Shown piece after piece: positions 1-12,411 of a stretch of DNA of 64,000 nt. The notes beneath the pieces were generated by a model. It was not told the DNA's origin. It ran no database searches and saw only the letters and a program-made list of their open reading frames with translations. The stretch is from Sciurus carolinensis (taxonomy: Eukaryota > Chordata > Mammalia > Rodentia > Sciuridae), in NCBI RefSeq assembly GCF_902686445.1, contig NC_062219.1, positions 39,583,056 through 39,647,055 of the forward strand, written 5' to 3'. Every line of letters starts with the position of its first letter. Within the stretch, counting starts at the first letter, position 1. Both the position numbers and the translations under genes were made by a program.

Positions 1-740
1 GAAATCAAAGCAATGCAAATTCATCTGAAAACAAGATAGCATTGTTTATCCATCAAATTTAAGAAAGGGAAAAGATCTAACAATAATGTTCATAGGATAA
101 GGAGCAATATTAATTCTCGCCCATTGTAAGTGGGAGTGTAAATCTGTCTGACAGCATTGGAGAATATTTTGTCAATATTCAGTAAAATTGAAGATATATA
201 TATAAGCTTATATATACGTATATATATATAAGCTTCAACTCATCAAATCCATGCTCAGAGCTGGAGAAATGCTTACCCATGTGCACAATGAGACACACAC
301 AGATTCTGATTGCTGTATTGGTTATAATAGCAAAAACGTTTCAAGAAGCATTTCATTTTGGTTGGGCTAAATACATAATTGCAGATCTATTCTTACATGT
401 CTTTTTAGTTGTTTCTGACTTTTTGCTCTCATGGACAAGGACTCCTGTGAACATTCTTGTTCATACAGAAATATGCAGCATTTCTGTTTAAGTATGTACT
501 TATAAATGAAATTTCCTGGGTTGAAAATTGTAAATTGTTAAGACTGAACAACTAGAATGGGCTAATATGATCAGTATTGTTTTTTACAGTTATATGTATG
601 TATGCAATCAATTTTTACTTCTATGAACTTTAAAAAGTTAAGCAGAATGTTTCTTCAGTGTTTCTAGTAGGTAAAAAATTGCATTTCATTGTACCCTGAA
701 TAAGTACTCTCCTAAATAATAATGAGATTGTGTATCTCTT
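1..740. other. AT-rich intergenic DNA, probable old L1 remnants
   Basis: No gene is visible. At about 190-235 there is an AT-alternating tract with two AAGCTT sites around a central ACGT, forming an imperfect palindrome. Around 290-500 the wording resembles the decayed 3' part of old L1 elements (a 'ggttataatagcaaaaac' motif), but the match is too degraded to place firmly. Confidence 0.4.
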
Positions 741-1017
741 CATATGATTATTTGACCATTCTGTTTCCTCTTTTGTAATATATCTGTTCATGTCTTCTGC
801 CTGCTTTCCTTCTGGATCATTTGCATTTTCTGATTGACTTTAGGAGTTCTTTATATAGTTTATATATAATTTTCTGCCAGTTACATGTGTTGCAAACATT
901 TTCCACTTTGTAATTTCCCTTCTCACTTTTTTAGACATTTTTTGATAAAAACACGTACTTATGGCAAACCAGATTGTTTTTGTGAGAAAACGTTCATTCC
1001 CTTGAAATTATAAATTG

Positions 1018-1480
1018 TGTTAGTCAGCTTTCTGTTGCAGAGGAAAACAACTTAAAGGAGAAAAGACTTATGTTGGCTTATGGTTTCAGAGGTTGCAGTC
1101 CGTGGTCACCTGGCTCCATGGATTCTGGGCCTGCAGTGAGGGAAAGCGTCATGGCAGAAGTGTGTGGTGGAGCAAAACTGGCCATTTCATAGCACCTGCA
1201 CAGCAAGAGAGAAAAGAAGGGCCAGACACAAGAGACGCACACCCAGGACATGCCCCAGTGATTTGCTTCCTCCAACTAGGCCCTACTTCCCACAGATTCT
1301 ACCACCTTCCAATAGTCCAGTCAACTATGAACCTATAAATGAACTGATCCACTGATGAGTTTGGAGCTGTCATGATCCAAACGTGTCCCAAAAGTTCTAC
1401 CTGTGAACATTGCTGCATTAGAGACCAAACCTTCAATACGTAAGACTTTGGGGGACATTCCAAACTGTAGCACAAATATG
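1018..1480 (-). repeat. MaLR-type solo LTR (ERVL-MaLR-like)
   Basis: The plus strand starts 'gtgttagtcagctttctg' and ends with 'gggggacattcc' followed by 'tgtagcaca', which is the reverse complement of a MaLR-type LTR. Between them are the usual 'tcatggcagaag' and 'ccagtgatttgcttcctcc' blocks. Its relatives lie at about 2914, 16035 and 17313. The exact subfamily is not assigned. Confidence 0.6.
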
Positions 1481-2030
1481 TTCTTACATATTTTCTTCTA
1501 AAGGTTTTAATATTTGGCTTTCATATTTAAATAAATTTTTTTGCAACTTCAGTGAATTTAATTTTGCTTAAAGAGTGAGGAAGAAGTCCAAGTACATGTT
1601 CTACATACCATCCAGTATATCTTTATTACTAGTACTTCTTTCCTACTTGTAGTTATGCAATGTCAATTCTATTATACATCACATTTCCACATTTGATTCT
1701 ATTTTTGAAATATCTATTCTGCTCCATTGCTCAATTTATTTACCACCAGTTCCATACATAACATCTGAATTGTTATGATTTTATAATAATTTATGAAATT
1801 TCTGTACTTGGTAACAAACATATTTTTTCTTGAATCTTTTAATGTCGTGTATTATATTAATGTATTCTCTAATGTAAATTCACTTTTGCATCCTTGGAAG
1901 AAACATAATTTAGCTTGTTAATAGTTTGTTAAGAATATTTGCAACTTCTTTAAAAGTGAATCTTTTCAATCAGCAGTCAATGCAGGAAACAAGTTTATGT
2001 TTTTTAAGTAAGCAGGGATTTTATATAGAA

Positions 2031-2540
2031 AATTAAGGACTTACATAATCCTTGGCATAAGAAAAGAGTAGGTTTTGTGTGTCTTGGGATGATTCCACAC
2101 AGTAAATAGAAGTGTCCCACTAAGAGAACCACCACACTGATACAGCATTGCAGCTATTCCAATTAAATCTGGAGCATCCATTCCACTGTTGAGGCCTTCT
2201 ATAACTGTCCAGAAACTGGAGGTTGTACATCCAAAACTGCTGTAGTTATGGATCCTTGCTAACCAGCAGAAAGAGTAAACAGTTCCAAGAAAATGGCTTC
2301 TCTCTTGCACCTTCTAAATCTCACATGAGTGAGTCTCAATGAGAAACCTACTGACATCTGGAACTCTTACTACTTCAGGGAGTCTCAGAAATGTAGTTTT
2401 TATTCTCCTAGCTCCTACAATATAGAAAGATACTTTTATGGAAGAAAAATGCATTTGGCAATATCCATTTAGAATAGCCTGTATTTTTTTCATCACACTG
2501 TTCTTGTCAATGATTAATATCAAGGTTATGTTACTCAGAA
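2031..2540. other. Unassigned segment lying inside the decayed L1
   Basis: This block separates two L1-like blocks and matches neither L1 nor the nearby LTR copies as far as I can tell. An 89-codon open frame lies on the minus strand at 2041-2310, without splice support or a recognised domain. It may be another transposon-derived insertion or a processed pseudogene fragment. I do not recognise it. Confidence 0.3.
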
Positions 2541-2913
2541 TCGGATAGAAAGAGTTTTCTATTTATGTAATCTGGTATGGTTGTAAATATTTGAAATTAT
2601 CTCTATATCGACTGGCAGAACTTACATGTAAAATCATTTGGGCCAGACGCTTTCTTGTAGAAAGATTTTAACTACTTATTGAATTTTGTTGGTTGTTTAT
2701 AGGACTATTTGGGGGTTTTATTTGTTTTTAATCAATTTTTGTGAGTTGTATTTTGCTGGAATTTGAGCATTTCAGTTACAACTTTTAAACTTTTTTCATA
2801 AAATTGTTTGAAGTATTTTCCTTTTTTTAAGTCTGCTCTAAGTTCCTTTCTGTTGTTAAGATTGTTTATTTGTACTTTCTTTAATTCTTTCTTGATAAGC
2901 ATTGTGCTTTAGT

Positions 2914-3280
2914 GAGGTTTGTATTGCTGTGACCAAAATACCCAACAAGCACAACTTAGAGTGGGAAAGTTTATTTTGGTTCATGGTTCAGAGATTTAGT
3001 CCATGGTTGGCTGGACATTTTCTGAGCCCAAGGTGAGGTAGCACATCATGCCCGAAGGACATGGCAGAGGGAAGCTACTCAGAACATTGCAGCCAGGAAA
3101 TAGGGGGCAGGTGGAAGGGGCAACTGGGAAGAACAACCCTTTGAAGGTACACGGCCTTCAACTCCTTCAGTCAAACTCACCTGCACACGCACATGGTTGA
3201 TAGGGAACAGGCAGTGAGAACATGAGGTTAAGGGAATAACGCCAGAAACTGGGCCTGCTGTGTTGATCCCACATACTTTG
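2914..3280 (-). repeat. MaLR-type LTR fragment
   Basis: 'ttgctgtgaccaaaatac' is followed by a 'gtttattttggttcatgg' block and 'catggcagaggg'. This is the same family as the LTRs at 1018 and 17313. A short A-rich tract (3287-3300) and an AAAG run follow. Confidence 0.55.
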
Positions 3281-3299
3281 TTTTCTTAAAAAAAAAAAA

Positions 3300-3850
3300 A
3301 AGAAAGAAAGAAAGCAACTTGCCTGCAGCCCTCTCCCTGGCTTAAGTCAACAGGATATGTTACATTCCTTAGCAAACAACCTCTTATCTGCAAGAGAAAT
3401 GCAAACCTGAAATGCAGATAAAAAGAACACAAGTTACCTTGAAGTGGGAGACTTTTGTGACCCTTAGACAGATCAGATTCCAGAATCAGGGACATAAGGA
3501 GAATTTCCCCTAATATTAGAATCTGTAAGAATGAGTTCCAATTAAAACCAGTCAGGATGGACCAAAGTGACCTAGTGTTGTCATGCACAGTGGGAGAGTG
3601 GGGACTTGAAAGTCTGGAGCATTTCTGCCGTCAGTCAAAAGTCAAGAGAACCCAGGCAGGACACACTGGAATCTTCCCTAGGAACACAATAAAACTGGAG
3701 GACAGCAGAGTCACACTATTCTTCTCCTCTCTAAGAGAACTTTCTAACTCCCCTGAGAATGTCCCCTTTCCCATCCCTTCAATCAACTCATGCCTGCTAC
3801 TCTGAATGACACATCTGAGATCTTTCTGGCATAATCACAAGAATTGGGGT
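3300..3850. other. No gene or clear repeat recognised
   Basis: A 100-codon minus frame (3286-3588) and an 82-codon plus frame (3557-3805) are present but overlap in opposite directions. They lack splice context and recognisable domains. I treat the stretch as noncoding. Confidence 0.4.
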
Positions 3851-3859
3851 GAGAAAGGA

Positions 3860-4385
3860 CTGCAGTAGCTGCTTCAGTTTGGCAGCATGGCTCATGTCCA
3901 TTAACATAGTCAGTCCATTCAAACTAGGATGGACTGATTAGGTCACAATTCTCACGGTCCAATCATTTTACCTCCAAACATTCCTGCGTTAACACAGGAG
4001 CTTTGTGTGTGTTGGGGGGACACCTCAGATCCCAACCATAGCCTTGCACCTCTGGGCCCCCAAAAGCCCATATCCATTTCACATTGAAAAATGCATTTAG
4101 TTAATCTCCAGGAGTCCCATAGTCTTAACAGTTCCAGCATTACCCAAAAGTTCAAGTTCAAAGTCAGCTTCCACAGGGAAGATATATTCTTCCAGGGCCC
4201 ACCCCCCATAACCCACCTCCTCCAGCCTCACCCGGTCTGCCTACAGTTGCCACCCAGTCAAACCATTCAATTTGGGAATGGGATGGACTGATTAGGTCCC
4301 AATTCTCACAATCCAAATTTCAAATCTGAAACATTCCACATTAACATAGGAGATTTTGGCACACCTGCTTTCCAAACTATAATAC
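3860..4385 (-). repeat. MaLR LTR plus adjoining internal fragment
   Basis: 3860-4040 and 4210-4385 both contain a 'ggatggactgattaggtc' block followed by 'acattcc..gttaacacagg', so they are two related LTR pieces. Between them, about 4030-4200 ('cccccaaaagcccatatcc', 'agttcaagttcaaagtcag') resembles MaLR internal sequence, also seen at 16430-16560. The layout suggests a rearranged or truncated element in minus orientation. No coding capacity is visible. Confidence 0.55.
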
Positions 4386-5941
4386 ATTGCTAGGTGTTTA
4401 TGAATTTTGTTAGCGTTCTTAAGGAATACATTTTGGATTCTAGCATATTTTTTCTCTTTCATTAATTCTCAGTTTATGTTATTAATGCCCTTCTTTACAA
4501 TCTATGGACTATTGTTATTTTTTCTCTGAATTTTTTACCTTGGAAGATAAGCTTTTTCATTTGTCTTTCTTTTTTCTAGTATACACTTAAAAATTTTGAT
4601 ATATTCCTTCTGATACCAATAGCTCCAGTATTATCATGAAGTATTTTTATTATGATTCAGCTGTAGTTTAAATTTTCAATTTTTATTTCTTTTCAACATA
4701 AGAAATTTTTAGTTATGTTTTTAATTTCTAAATATGTGGGGGCAGTATTTAGTTATCTTTTTATATTTTATTTTCAATTTAATTTTGTTGTGTTTAGCAA
4801 ATGTAATCTTTATGACATAACAATTTTAAAATTTGTTGATATATGCTCTAATACGGAGTCAATTTTTATAAATCTTTCATCTGTATTTCAAAGGAATGTG
4901 TACATTCCCACTCTTAGATCTTTATGTCTTTGAGATAAAATTGGTTCATTGTGTTGCAGACATCTTCTACATGCTATTGATTTTTTTCCTGTACAATCAA
5001 TTATTAATTGTTGCATGTTAAAGAGTTTCATTATAATGGTATAGTTGTTCATTCTTCTATTGAAAATTATTACCAAATATTGTTATTTCCTTCCAATTAA
5101 CTTAATATCTTTATCTTTTTATATTTATGAACTTTATTTTGCCTTAAAAATCTGTTTCAACAAAAGCAAATATATAGGTATGCTCCCTTTCTTTGGGTGT
5201 GAATTTATTCAATTTAACTTTTCCCAATGTTCAGTTTCAACCTTTCTATGTTGTCTCTTAAGAAAAGCATAGTGCTGGATTTTTTTCTTATTTTTCTCTC
5301 TAATTTTTACTGCATATAATCTATGACTTGCTTTTTTGTTTAATTAGTGCATTTTAGCTATACAGAAGATAATGGGTCTCCTCGTAGCACATTTTTACAT
5401 GCAAATAGCATATTTATTCCTTTAAAATTACAATTATTCATATGCATTAACTTATTTCTGTAGTTTTACTGTAAACATTTTCTTCTAATGTATCCTTTTT
5501 TCCAAATCTTGTCTTTCATTGTTTCATTTATTTCCCTGTAACTGTCTGAAAATACACACACTAATTCTCTTCTCTTAGGGATGATATTTCATATTTTAAC
5601 ATTTATATTTAAGAAAATCAAGTTAGGTAATATTCTTATCCTCTTCCTGCATCACATGAAGAACTTAAGAAAGGTGTAACGTCTATTACTTCCTCTCCAC
5701 TTTATATACAATTGTAGTTTATTATTTTAAGTGTTATTTTTTTAACTTTCAGGTTAAATGTAATTTTGTTTTATATCATCTTATTTTTTAAATTTTGCTT
5801 TCTTATATCTCAGCTCTTATTTCAGTGGGAGCATTTCACTTTGTATAAATGTGTATCTTTTAGAAATGCCTTTCTTACTTGTTTCTGTAAGGAAGTTTGT
5901 TATTCAAGTCAAAATTTGTTTCTTTCAGGATTTAAAAATAT

Positions 5942-6142
5942 TGCTGGGTGCTATAGCAGGCACCTGTAATCTCAGAGGCAGGATTATGGAAAGTTTGAGG
6001 CTAGCCTGGGCAGCTTAGAGAGATCCTATCTCAAAATAAAAGATAAAAAGAGCTGAGATATAGTTCAGCAGTAGTCCCATGCTCCTGAGTTCAAACCCCA
6101 GTACTGGAAAAAAGAAAAAGATTGAAAGAAAAAATAAAGAAT
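5942..6142 (+). repeat. B1-dID SINE
   Basis: The left half is a 7SL-derived B1 monomer ('gctgggtgctatagcaggc', 'ctgtaatctcagaggcagg'). It is joined to an ID-type tRNA-derived half ('gagctgagatatagttcag', 'gttcaaaccccagtactgg') and an A-rich tail. This composite is typical of squirrel-related rodents. Confidence 0.8.
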
Positions 6143-6705
6143 TCTGGTCTTCTATGTTTTTAATACTGCACATGAAAAATCATTATACTAATTTTATTTC
6201 TTTGTAAATCCTCTGTATTTTTTTTATGACTGCTTTTAAAATCTGTATTTTTGGTGTTTTATTCCATATTTCTTCCAATATTTGTTTATGTTTGCATTTG
6301 TTATGTTCCTCTGTCATCAAGCCTGGAAAATCTTCAATCATTTTAATACTGTTTTTTTTCTCCTATATCATTAATGTAATTCTGATTTACATATAGTAAT
6401 CTTTTTGTTTTAACTTACATGCATTTTATGCTTTATTTCACATATTTCATCTGTTTCATTTTCTTTTTATTGATAAAATTTATTCAGTTCTTTTAGTAAC
6501 TAATTCTGTCTTTAGCCATGCCTAATCTTCTCTATTCCTTATACTTAATGAAATTTATTTATTGTATTACATAATTTAAATTTATTGTTATTTTTATAAT
6601 TCAAATCGCTATCTGTAATATTAAATTTTATATTTTTATTTCTAAATATTCAATGTTGTTCTTTTTTCAAAACATCTCTTATTTTTTGTTTTTTGCTCCT
6701 TAGTT
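6143..6705. other. Very AT-rich stretch, probable continuation of old L1
   Basis: Runs of T-rich sequence resemble the minus-oriented L1 blocks before 5.9 kb. No open frame or RNA gene is seen. Confidence 0.35.
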
Positions 6706-6709
6706 ATCA

Positions 6710-7195
6710 TATTAGATTCTTATGGTTACAATAGCAAATTGCCACAAATTGGGTGCTTTAAAACAAGAGAAATTTATACTCACATGGTTTTAGAGGTCAG
6801 AAGTTCAAATCAGGATCAATGAGTTGAAATCAAGCTATTGGCAGGGCTGACATGTTCTGTCAGTGATTCCAGGGAAGGATTCACTGCAGGCTTTTTCCAG
6901 TTTCTGATGGCTGCCAGCTCCCACCTTCTTCATCTCTTTTGTAGTATTGCCTTCTTTTCCTCCCTCTCCTTCCTGCATCAAATCTCTTTGTGGCTTTTTA
7001 AACAGATACATAAGACTGATATTTAGGGTCATCTGGATAATTCAGGATAATCTCATATCAAAATTGTTAATTAATCACATCTGCAAAGTCTTTTTTTTTT
7101 TTTTTTTCTCTTGCTATATCAAGTAACATTCATATCAGGGATTAAGATAGGCATATCTTTTGTGGAGTTATTATTCAGCCCAACACAATCACAGT
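6710..7195 (-). repeat. MLT1-like LTR
   Basis: It shows 'ttgccacaaattgggtgct', an 'aatttatactcacatgg' block, 'gagttattattcagcccaa' and a terminal 'cacaatca'. These match the reverse-complement pattern of MLT1-type MaLR LTRs. A T17 run sits at about 7091-7108. The short frames on both strands here are within the repeat. Confidence 0.55.
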
Positions 7196-8340
7196 TTTGT
7201 TCCCTGTTTCATTTCTTTAAATGTCCTAATGATACTTAATTTGGATTCTACTTGGTCATACTAATAGAAGTGATTGATTCATTTGATTCTCACTGGTGCT
7301 GTTTCATTTTGTTCTGCCATTTTCCATTTTAATTTCATGTTTTCTGAACTCTACCAGTCAATTATTTGTGCCTCAGGAAGAGTAGATGTTCATAGAGGTG
7401 GAAATAGCATGCGTTTTTGTCAGGTAACTGAAGATCCACCTTAAATGACAATTCCAGGCTTGTTAATTTTTAAAACCACGCAAGCAGTGTTACTTCAGTC
7501 CCCACACTCACATGGTAGCTAGCCATTATGTATACATTCTTGGGGAAAGTGTTTTAACCTTCACCAAGAGATAAAACCAAGCCATTTTTCTTGTGTGCTT
7601 GTGTGGCTTAGAGTATTTGAAGATTCCTTCTCTGGAGTATTCTCCTGGTTATAGCTCTTTCTGAGTCTTAACTTTATGAAGAATAGTCTCTTATTTGGCT
7701 TCCCATCATTTGTGGTTGCACAATTTTTTTTCTTATAAATGGAAGTAAGAATCTGCATATATCCTGAAATTTTCTAATCTCTCTCTGCTCATAATTCACT
7801 TCTGTCCTTGTATTTCCCTATCTTTAGTGTCATCTCTTTATTTAGAAGTATCAGACTTTCGAGTTTATCTTGTTATCAAAGTTACAGATTTAAAAGTTTC
7901 ATTTGCCAAAATCAGATTTACAAATACAAAATTTTCTCATTCCTAGTTTTTTCTTCCTAATTTCCTATACTTTGGAGAAGCAGTACTGACTGTACTTACA
8001 CGGTCTCCTATTGATCTAGAATGAACTGATAGATGGACGGGTATTCAACCATCCTTGGGGAATGCTTTAGGAAGTGTCAGAATATTACCAGAATAACTCC
8101 TGACTCTTGAGAAGATGCTTGAAATTCTTCCATGAGGTACTGCTCTGGATAACTTCAGGGCAGTGTTAAAAAACAAACAAGTTCTTACAAATGTGTAAAA
8201 TAGGAACTCATAGGCTAATCATATGCTAATGTCTTAAAAGGGAGTTAAGGATCTGTGCTTGATAAGTTTGACAAAAGTGAAAATGGGGTTTTGCCTCCAA
8301 GTGAAGGTTCCCTTGAGTCCGTAGAGAATGAAAGTCATTG
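7196..8340. other. No gene or confident repeat seen
   Basis: AT-rich DNA with only short chance frames. No splice-flanked exon or structured RNA is recognised. Confidence 0.4.
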
Positions 8341-8344
8341 AAAG

Positions 8345-8665
8345 TAAAAAATACAAATTTTTTTTGATTTATGATGGGATCATCCTGATAAAGTCTATCT
8401 TAAATTGAAAATACCCTAAGTGAAAACATAATTAATGCACTTCACCTACTGAACATCGTAGCTTAGCCTAGCCTACGTGAAATACTCCCAGATCACTTAC
8501 ATTAGCCTGACACTGGGCAAAATCATCCAATGGCTATTTTATAATAAGTATTGAACATCTTATATAATTTATTGGGTTCTGTACTGAAAGTGAAAAGCAG
8601 CATGTTTCTGCACCACTGTAAAGTCAGAAAGTCATAAATTGAGCCATCATAAGTCAGGAACCTAT
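8345..8665. mobile_element. Ancient nonautonomous DNA transposon (Tc/mariner-like)
   Basis: The left edge reads 'gatttatgatgggatcat'. The right edge has 'gtcataaattgagccatcat' followed by 'aagtcagg', giving approximate terminal inverted repeats. The middle has 'cgtagcttagcctagccta' and 'ttacattagcctgacactgg', a pattern I associate with an old mammalian cut-and-paste MITE-like family. The family name is uncertain. Confidence 0.5.
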
Positions 8666-9179
8666 GTAGTTTCAAAGAATGTTGGAAAAATGGTAGAAAC
8701 AAACTCGTGGGGAAATCTTTCATCACTCATGATATAGTGGTTATACTTGCCAAAAAATCAGAAATAATTGTTGTTTTGATTGGGATTCAGAAAATTTCCA
8801 AATTAATGTGTTGAACAGCAATGTCAGGCAGGCATTCAAGGACAAGGAGTTGATTTTGAGCACGTCTTCACTGCCATCAGATTTGTGTGGTGAGACAGCT
8901 AGTGGGGAGACGAAAGAAAGCAAGGGACAGATACAAGGATGGTGGAGGTGGACCGAGGTTGCCCATAAGATCAGCCCCACTGAAATGAAGGGTCGATTCT
9001 GGGAATTAGTTACAGATAAGGTTGGATAGGTAAGCAGAACTCAAGGAGAGTCTGGAATGCCAGATCATGTCCTCACCAATACTATTGCATTCCCATTTTC
9101 ATTTTAAAAGAATTCGAAGGAAGAATATTGATTTAAGCAAACATTGCAATTTTGTTTTAGCCTGTGCACACACCTACAC

Positions 9180-9370
9180 AAGTGTGTGTGTGTGTGTGTT
9201 TAAAATGTCTTTTGAAGTGGGCATTATTGTTTTCACTTTTTAGAAAAAAAAATGGAATCTTAGGTTATTTAACTATCTTTGGTCAAACAGCGAATAACAG
9301 TGAAACTGGAGTAGGAAACCCTTAGCCTCTGCCATCAACCATGGTGCCAGATTGCCTCTGATTACTAATT
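9180..9370. repeat. (TG)n microsatellite and MIR-like SINE
   Basis: A (TG)n run at about 9182-9200 is followed by a MIR-like body. In it, 'gggcattattgttttcac' corresponds to the MIR 'tattatccccattttac' region, and 'ggttatttaactatc' to its 'ttaagtaacttgcc' region. Confidence 0.5.
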
Positions 9371-10420
9371 TTGTTTTTCTCATTCCTGGGAACAACATAA
9401 AAATCACAATTGCTGTTCGTCCCATAAAAATTTCAGCAAGTAATCAGTGAAAATATAAATTATCAATCTACAGATTAAATTTATTTGATATGAATCTTGC
9501 ATGATATTGGTGAAAGAATGTTAAAAAAGGAAAAAGTACATTGACGTTCTTTGAGATATATTGACTTACATTGATGCTGGGATGCATATCTAATGATATC
9601 TGTTAACCAACCTCCTGGTTTTTTTATTGGAAGAAGAAAAAGGCTTGTCTATCATGAGCTAGGTCAACAGTTTAAAGCATTCACTAAAAAAATAAAAATA
9701 AAAATAAAAAAATGGAGAAAATTAACACAATCTGAAAATCTGCAAGAATTCTAAGGCAATGTGACAATTTAAACCAGTTCAGTAAAGAAAACGCATAATT
9801 ATTTCCCATAACTGTCAAATGAGCATAGCAGCCACTCTATATGATGTCGAATAAAATCAGTCTGAATGCAAATAAGATCCATCAAACTGCGTAATTCAAT
9901 TTTCCGCAGGGGAAAAAAAAAACTTTCTCTCATATATTCAAAGAGTTTTGTTTTCTACCTTATTATCTTTTATTCATTCCATCTCTGCCTAGTTCTAACC
10001 CACGTTTGCCAAAACACTTGGCACTAATACACACACACACACCATAAATAGACACACGGGAACTAATTAAAATGTCACAGACCTCAATTTCTAGGAAAAT
10101 GATCAACTCACAGGACACAAATCTTCAGTCCTCTGCATGACACAGGCACCTCCCCCAGTGGCCTACTGTCCATCTCTAGGCACGTACTCACGGGCACTCT
10201 GGGATCCAGCCATTTGTAACAACTTGCATCTCCCAGTGAGACCCATGCTTCCATGCTGTATTTACACTTAGCTTAGTTTCTTTTGGAAAGATTTTTTGTC
10301 CCTTTACTCAACAACACAACTTCTCATTATTCTTAAAGGTACAATTTTTAAGAATTGTTTTCTTGGGGAAGGCTTTCCTGACTTTTATATCATGAAATAT
10401 GTTAATACAAAATTAGGTTC
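9371..10420. other. Intergenic DNA, no gene seen
   Basis: Contains an A/AAAAT-rich tract at about 9686-9712 and a short (CA)n near 10030. An octamer-like 'atgcaaat' occurs near 9867. No exon or RNA gene is recognised. Confidence 0.35.
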
Positions 10421-10425
10421 TTCAG

Positions 10426-10496
10426 GGCTGAGAGTGGAAGCCCCGGGATAGAGTGCTTACCTACTGTAAGGTCCTGGGTTTGATCCCTGGTACAGA

Positions 10497-10558
<62 letters not shown>
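10426..10558 (+). repeat. ID SINE with A-tail grown into (GA)n microsatellite
   Basis: The ID body at 10426-10497 ('gatagagtgcttacctac', 'gtcctgggtttgatccctgg') is followed by about 30 A (to 10527). A pure GA/AG array then runs to 10558, so the microsatellite sits exactly at the retroposon tail. Confidence 0.8.
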
Positions 10559-10562
<4 letters not shown>

Positions 10563-10959
10563 CAACTTGTTGCATAAGGTATGATTCTGGTGAGCACTCA
10601 AGTAAAGATTTTTTTAATGTTAATTGTTATGCTTTTATTATAATATATATACTAAAACTATTCTGGTTTTTCATTTTGTCATAACAATAGAACATTGGTT
10701 TGGGGAATAAATTGATTTTACCTTAAAATAAGGCAATTTAAATATAAATATTAAATAAGGAGCAATTCATTTGGATGTCACAAAATGGCATATAAATGAT
10801 AATAGTTTAAGAAAGCTCCGATCTGTTACGAGCTTAAAACTTAACTATTGATTCAAAATTGTGGTGTTCAACATGAACACCAGAAGGCGCCAAATCATAA
10901 GCACTTTCAAAGTAGCATGTAAATGATGACTTTATTTCAATGGTAAATTCAACGATAAC

Positions 10960-11300
10960 GGCTATAATTTTGTTCTAAGCATTTTCCTGTTTATAAATAC
11001 ATATATAAATTTGTCTATTCCTCACAATATGCCTTAGAATTACTATTATTATCTCCATTTTATAGATGAGATTATTTCAGACAATAACAATGTTTTATTG
11101 TTTTGTTTCAATTTGCATTTAACATGCATCTAATATTGTTCCATGCACTATGCTAGGTTTGGTTCAGATTATCTGTTATAATTTATACTATCTCTGTCAA
11201 TTATGTTGTATTACATTCCTTGTTTGTAGATGAATAAGTTGAAATTTAGAGAGATTATTTAATTTACTTGAGACCAAATAGTAATGTAGTTATTGGTGAA
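10960..11300 (+). repeat. MIR-like fragments
   Basis: Two pieces carry the MIR signature. One is 'attattatctccattttatag' with 'atgag' (about 11045). The other is 'agatgaataagttgaaattt' followed by 'agagagattatttaattta' (about 11228). Both are diverged. Confidence 0.5.
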
Positions 11301-12345
11301 GATGGGTCTATTCGATGCTATAGACTTCCATTTCACTGTCAAATAACCTCTGAAAGATGTCAGAATAGTTTTCTCTCCTTATCTCTTTCTGTTCTTTTTC
11401 ATATGATTTAAATTCACAACATCTAACATAGTAACTTTCTATGTCATATAGCAGTGCGGTGTTAGTTAACGTTTTAAAGGCAATCCACATACAAACGACA
11501 ATAATGTTGACACAAGTAATGGAAGTTTATTGCACTGTCTTTCTTTTAAAGTTTAGATGACTATATCTGGTAAGGGAAATGTCCTTACTTATTTATGCAT
11601 TTGTATCAGACAAAATAAAGAAAAGAAGGAGCCACTAGATTTTCATAAATTCACCACTGTGAATTTCACCATAGTACATGTTCATTTCATGAAATAATAA
11701 AGTGACATATAATAAAGTAAGGATAGGTTAAAAATAATTAAGGATTTGGGTCATTTCAGAAAAGCAAGAGTCAAACTTCTTTGTATCAGGACCTAGAGGT
11801 CTCTCTTTAATAGAGAGAAAGAGAGACTAAAGAAATATTCTAGGACAATGATTATAATTATTATGGCTTTAAAATTATTTCTGATTCCATTATCAGTGCA
11901 TATCATTAGAACACAGAATATTCACCACAAGAATCCTGCATTTTAGCATTTCCATTAGAAATACCAGAAAAGAAATTCAAATTGTGAAATTTAAAATGGG
12001 ACAGTAGTCCTTCATTAGAATATTTATTTTACTAATAATCTAACTGGAAAAAAACCAAGCAGAATAGCCCAGGTTCCTGACAGCAAAGATAACTAGAAAA
12101 TTAAAGCATTTCCCTTTGTAGGGGTTTCTTCCTATAATTTGTTCTGGGACTTTAGGACAGACTATTTCTTATGACAAACCTTTTTATCCTTGGCCACCAG
12201 AGTGTCCTCTACATTGCGGGAAGCTTTTTGGTCTTTAGTCATAGGATCTTACAAATTGCAGGAAGTTATAAATAATACGAGGAGCTCAATAGTTAGAATT
12301 TGGGCCCTAACATTTGCTGTGTCTGAGTTATACAAACACACTCGT
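11301..12345. other. Intergenic DNA, nothing recognised
   Basis: AT-rich sequence with short chance frames only. No repeat family could be assigned with confidence. Confidence 0.35.
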
Positions 12346-12348
12346 TTT

Positions 12349-12411
12349 GGGTCGGAAAGATAGCTCAGTTGGTAGAGTGCTCGCCTTGCAAGCCCAAAGT
12401 CCTGAACTTGT
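12349..12411 (+). repeat. ID SINE (tail-less)
   Basis: The body reads 'agatagctcagttggtagag' then 'tgctcgccttgcaagccc', with intact A-box-like sequence. It lacks a clear A-tail and is therefore probably truncated at its 3' side. Confidence 0.75.

Larger units (their letters stand above)
740..5935 (-). repeat. Decayed ancient L1, minus orientation, interrupted by other repeats
   Basis: Blocks at about 740-1000, 1480-2030, 2540-2910 and 4390-5900 read, on the minus strand, like heavily mutated L1 ORF2 and 3' sequence. Examples are the 'gcatccttggaag' block near 1890 and the 'gcagaacttacatgtaaaatc' type block near 2620. No long frame survives. The blocks are separated by LTR-type insertions and one unassigned segment. 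Joining them into one original element is inference. Confidence 0.45.
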
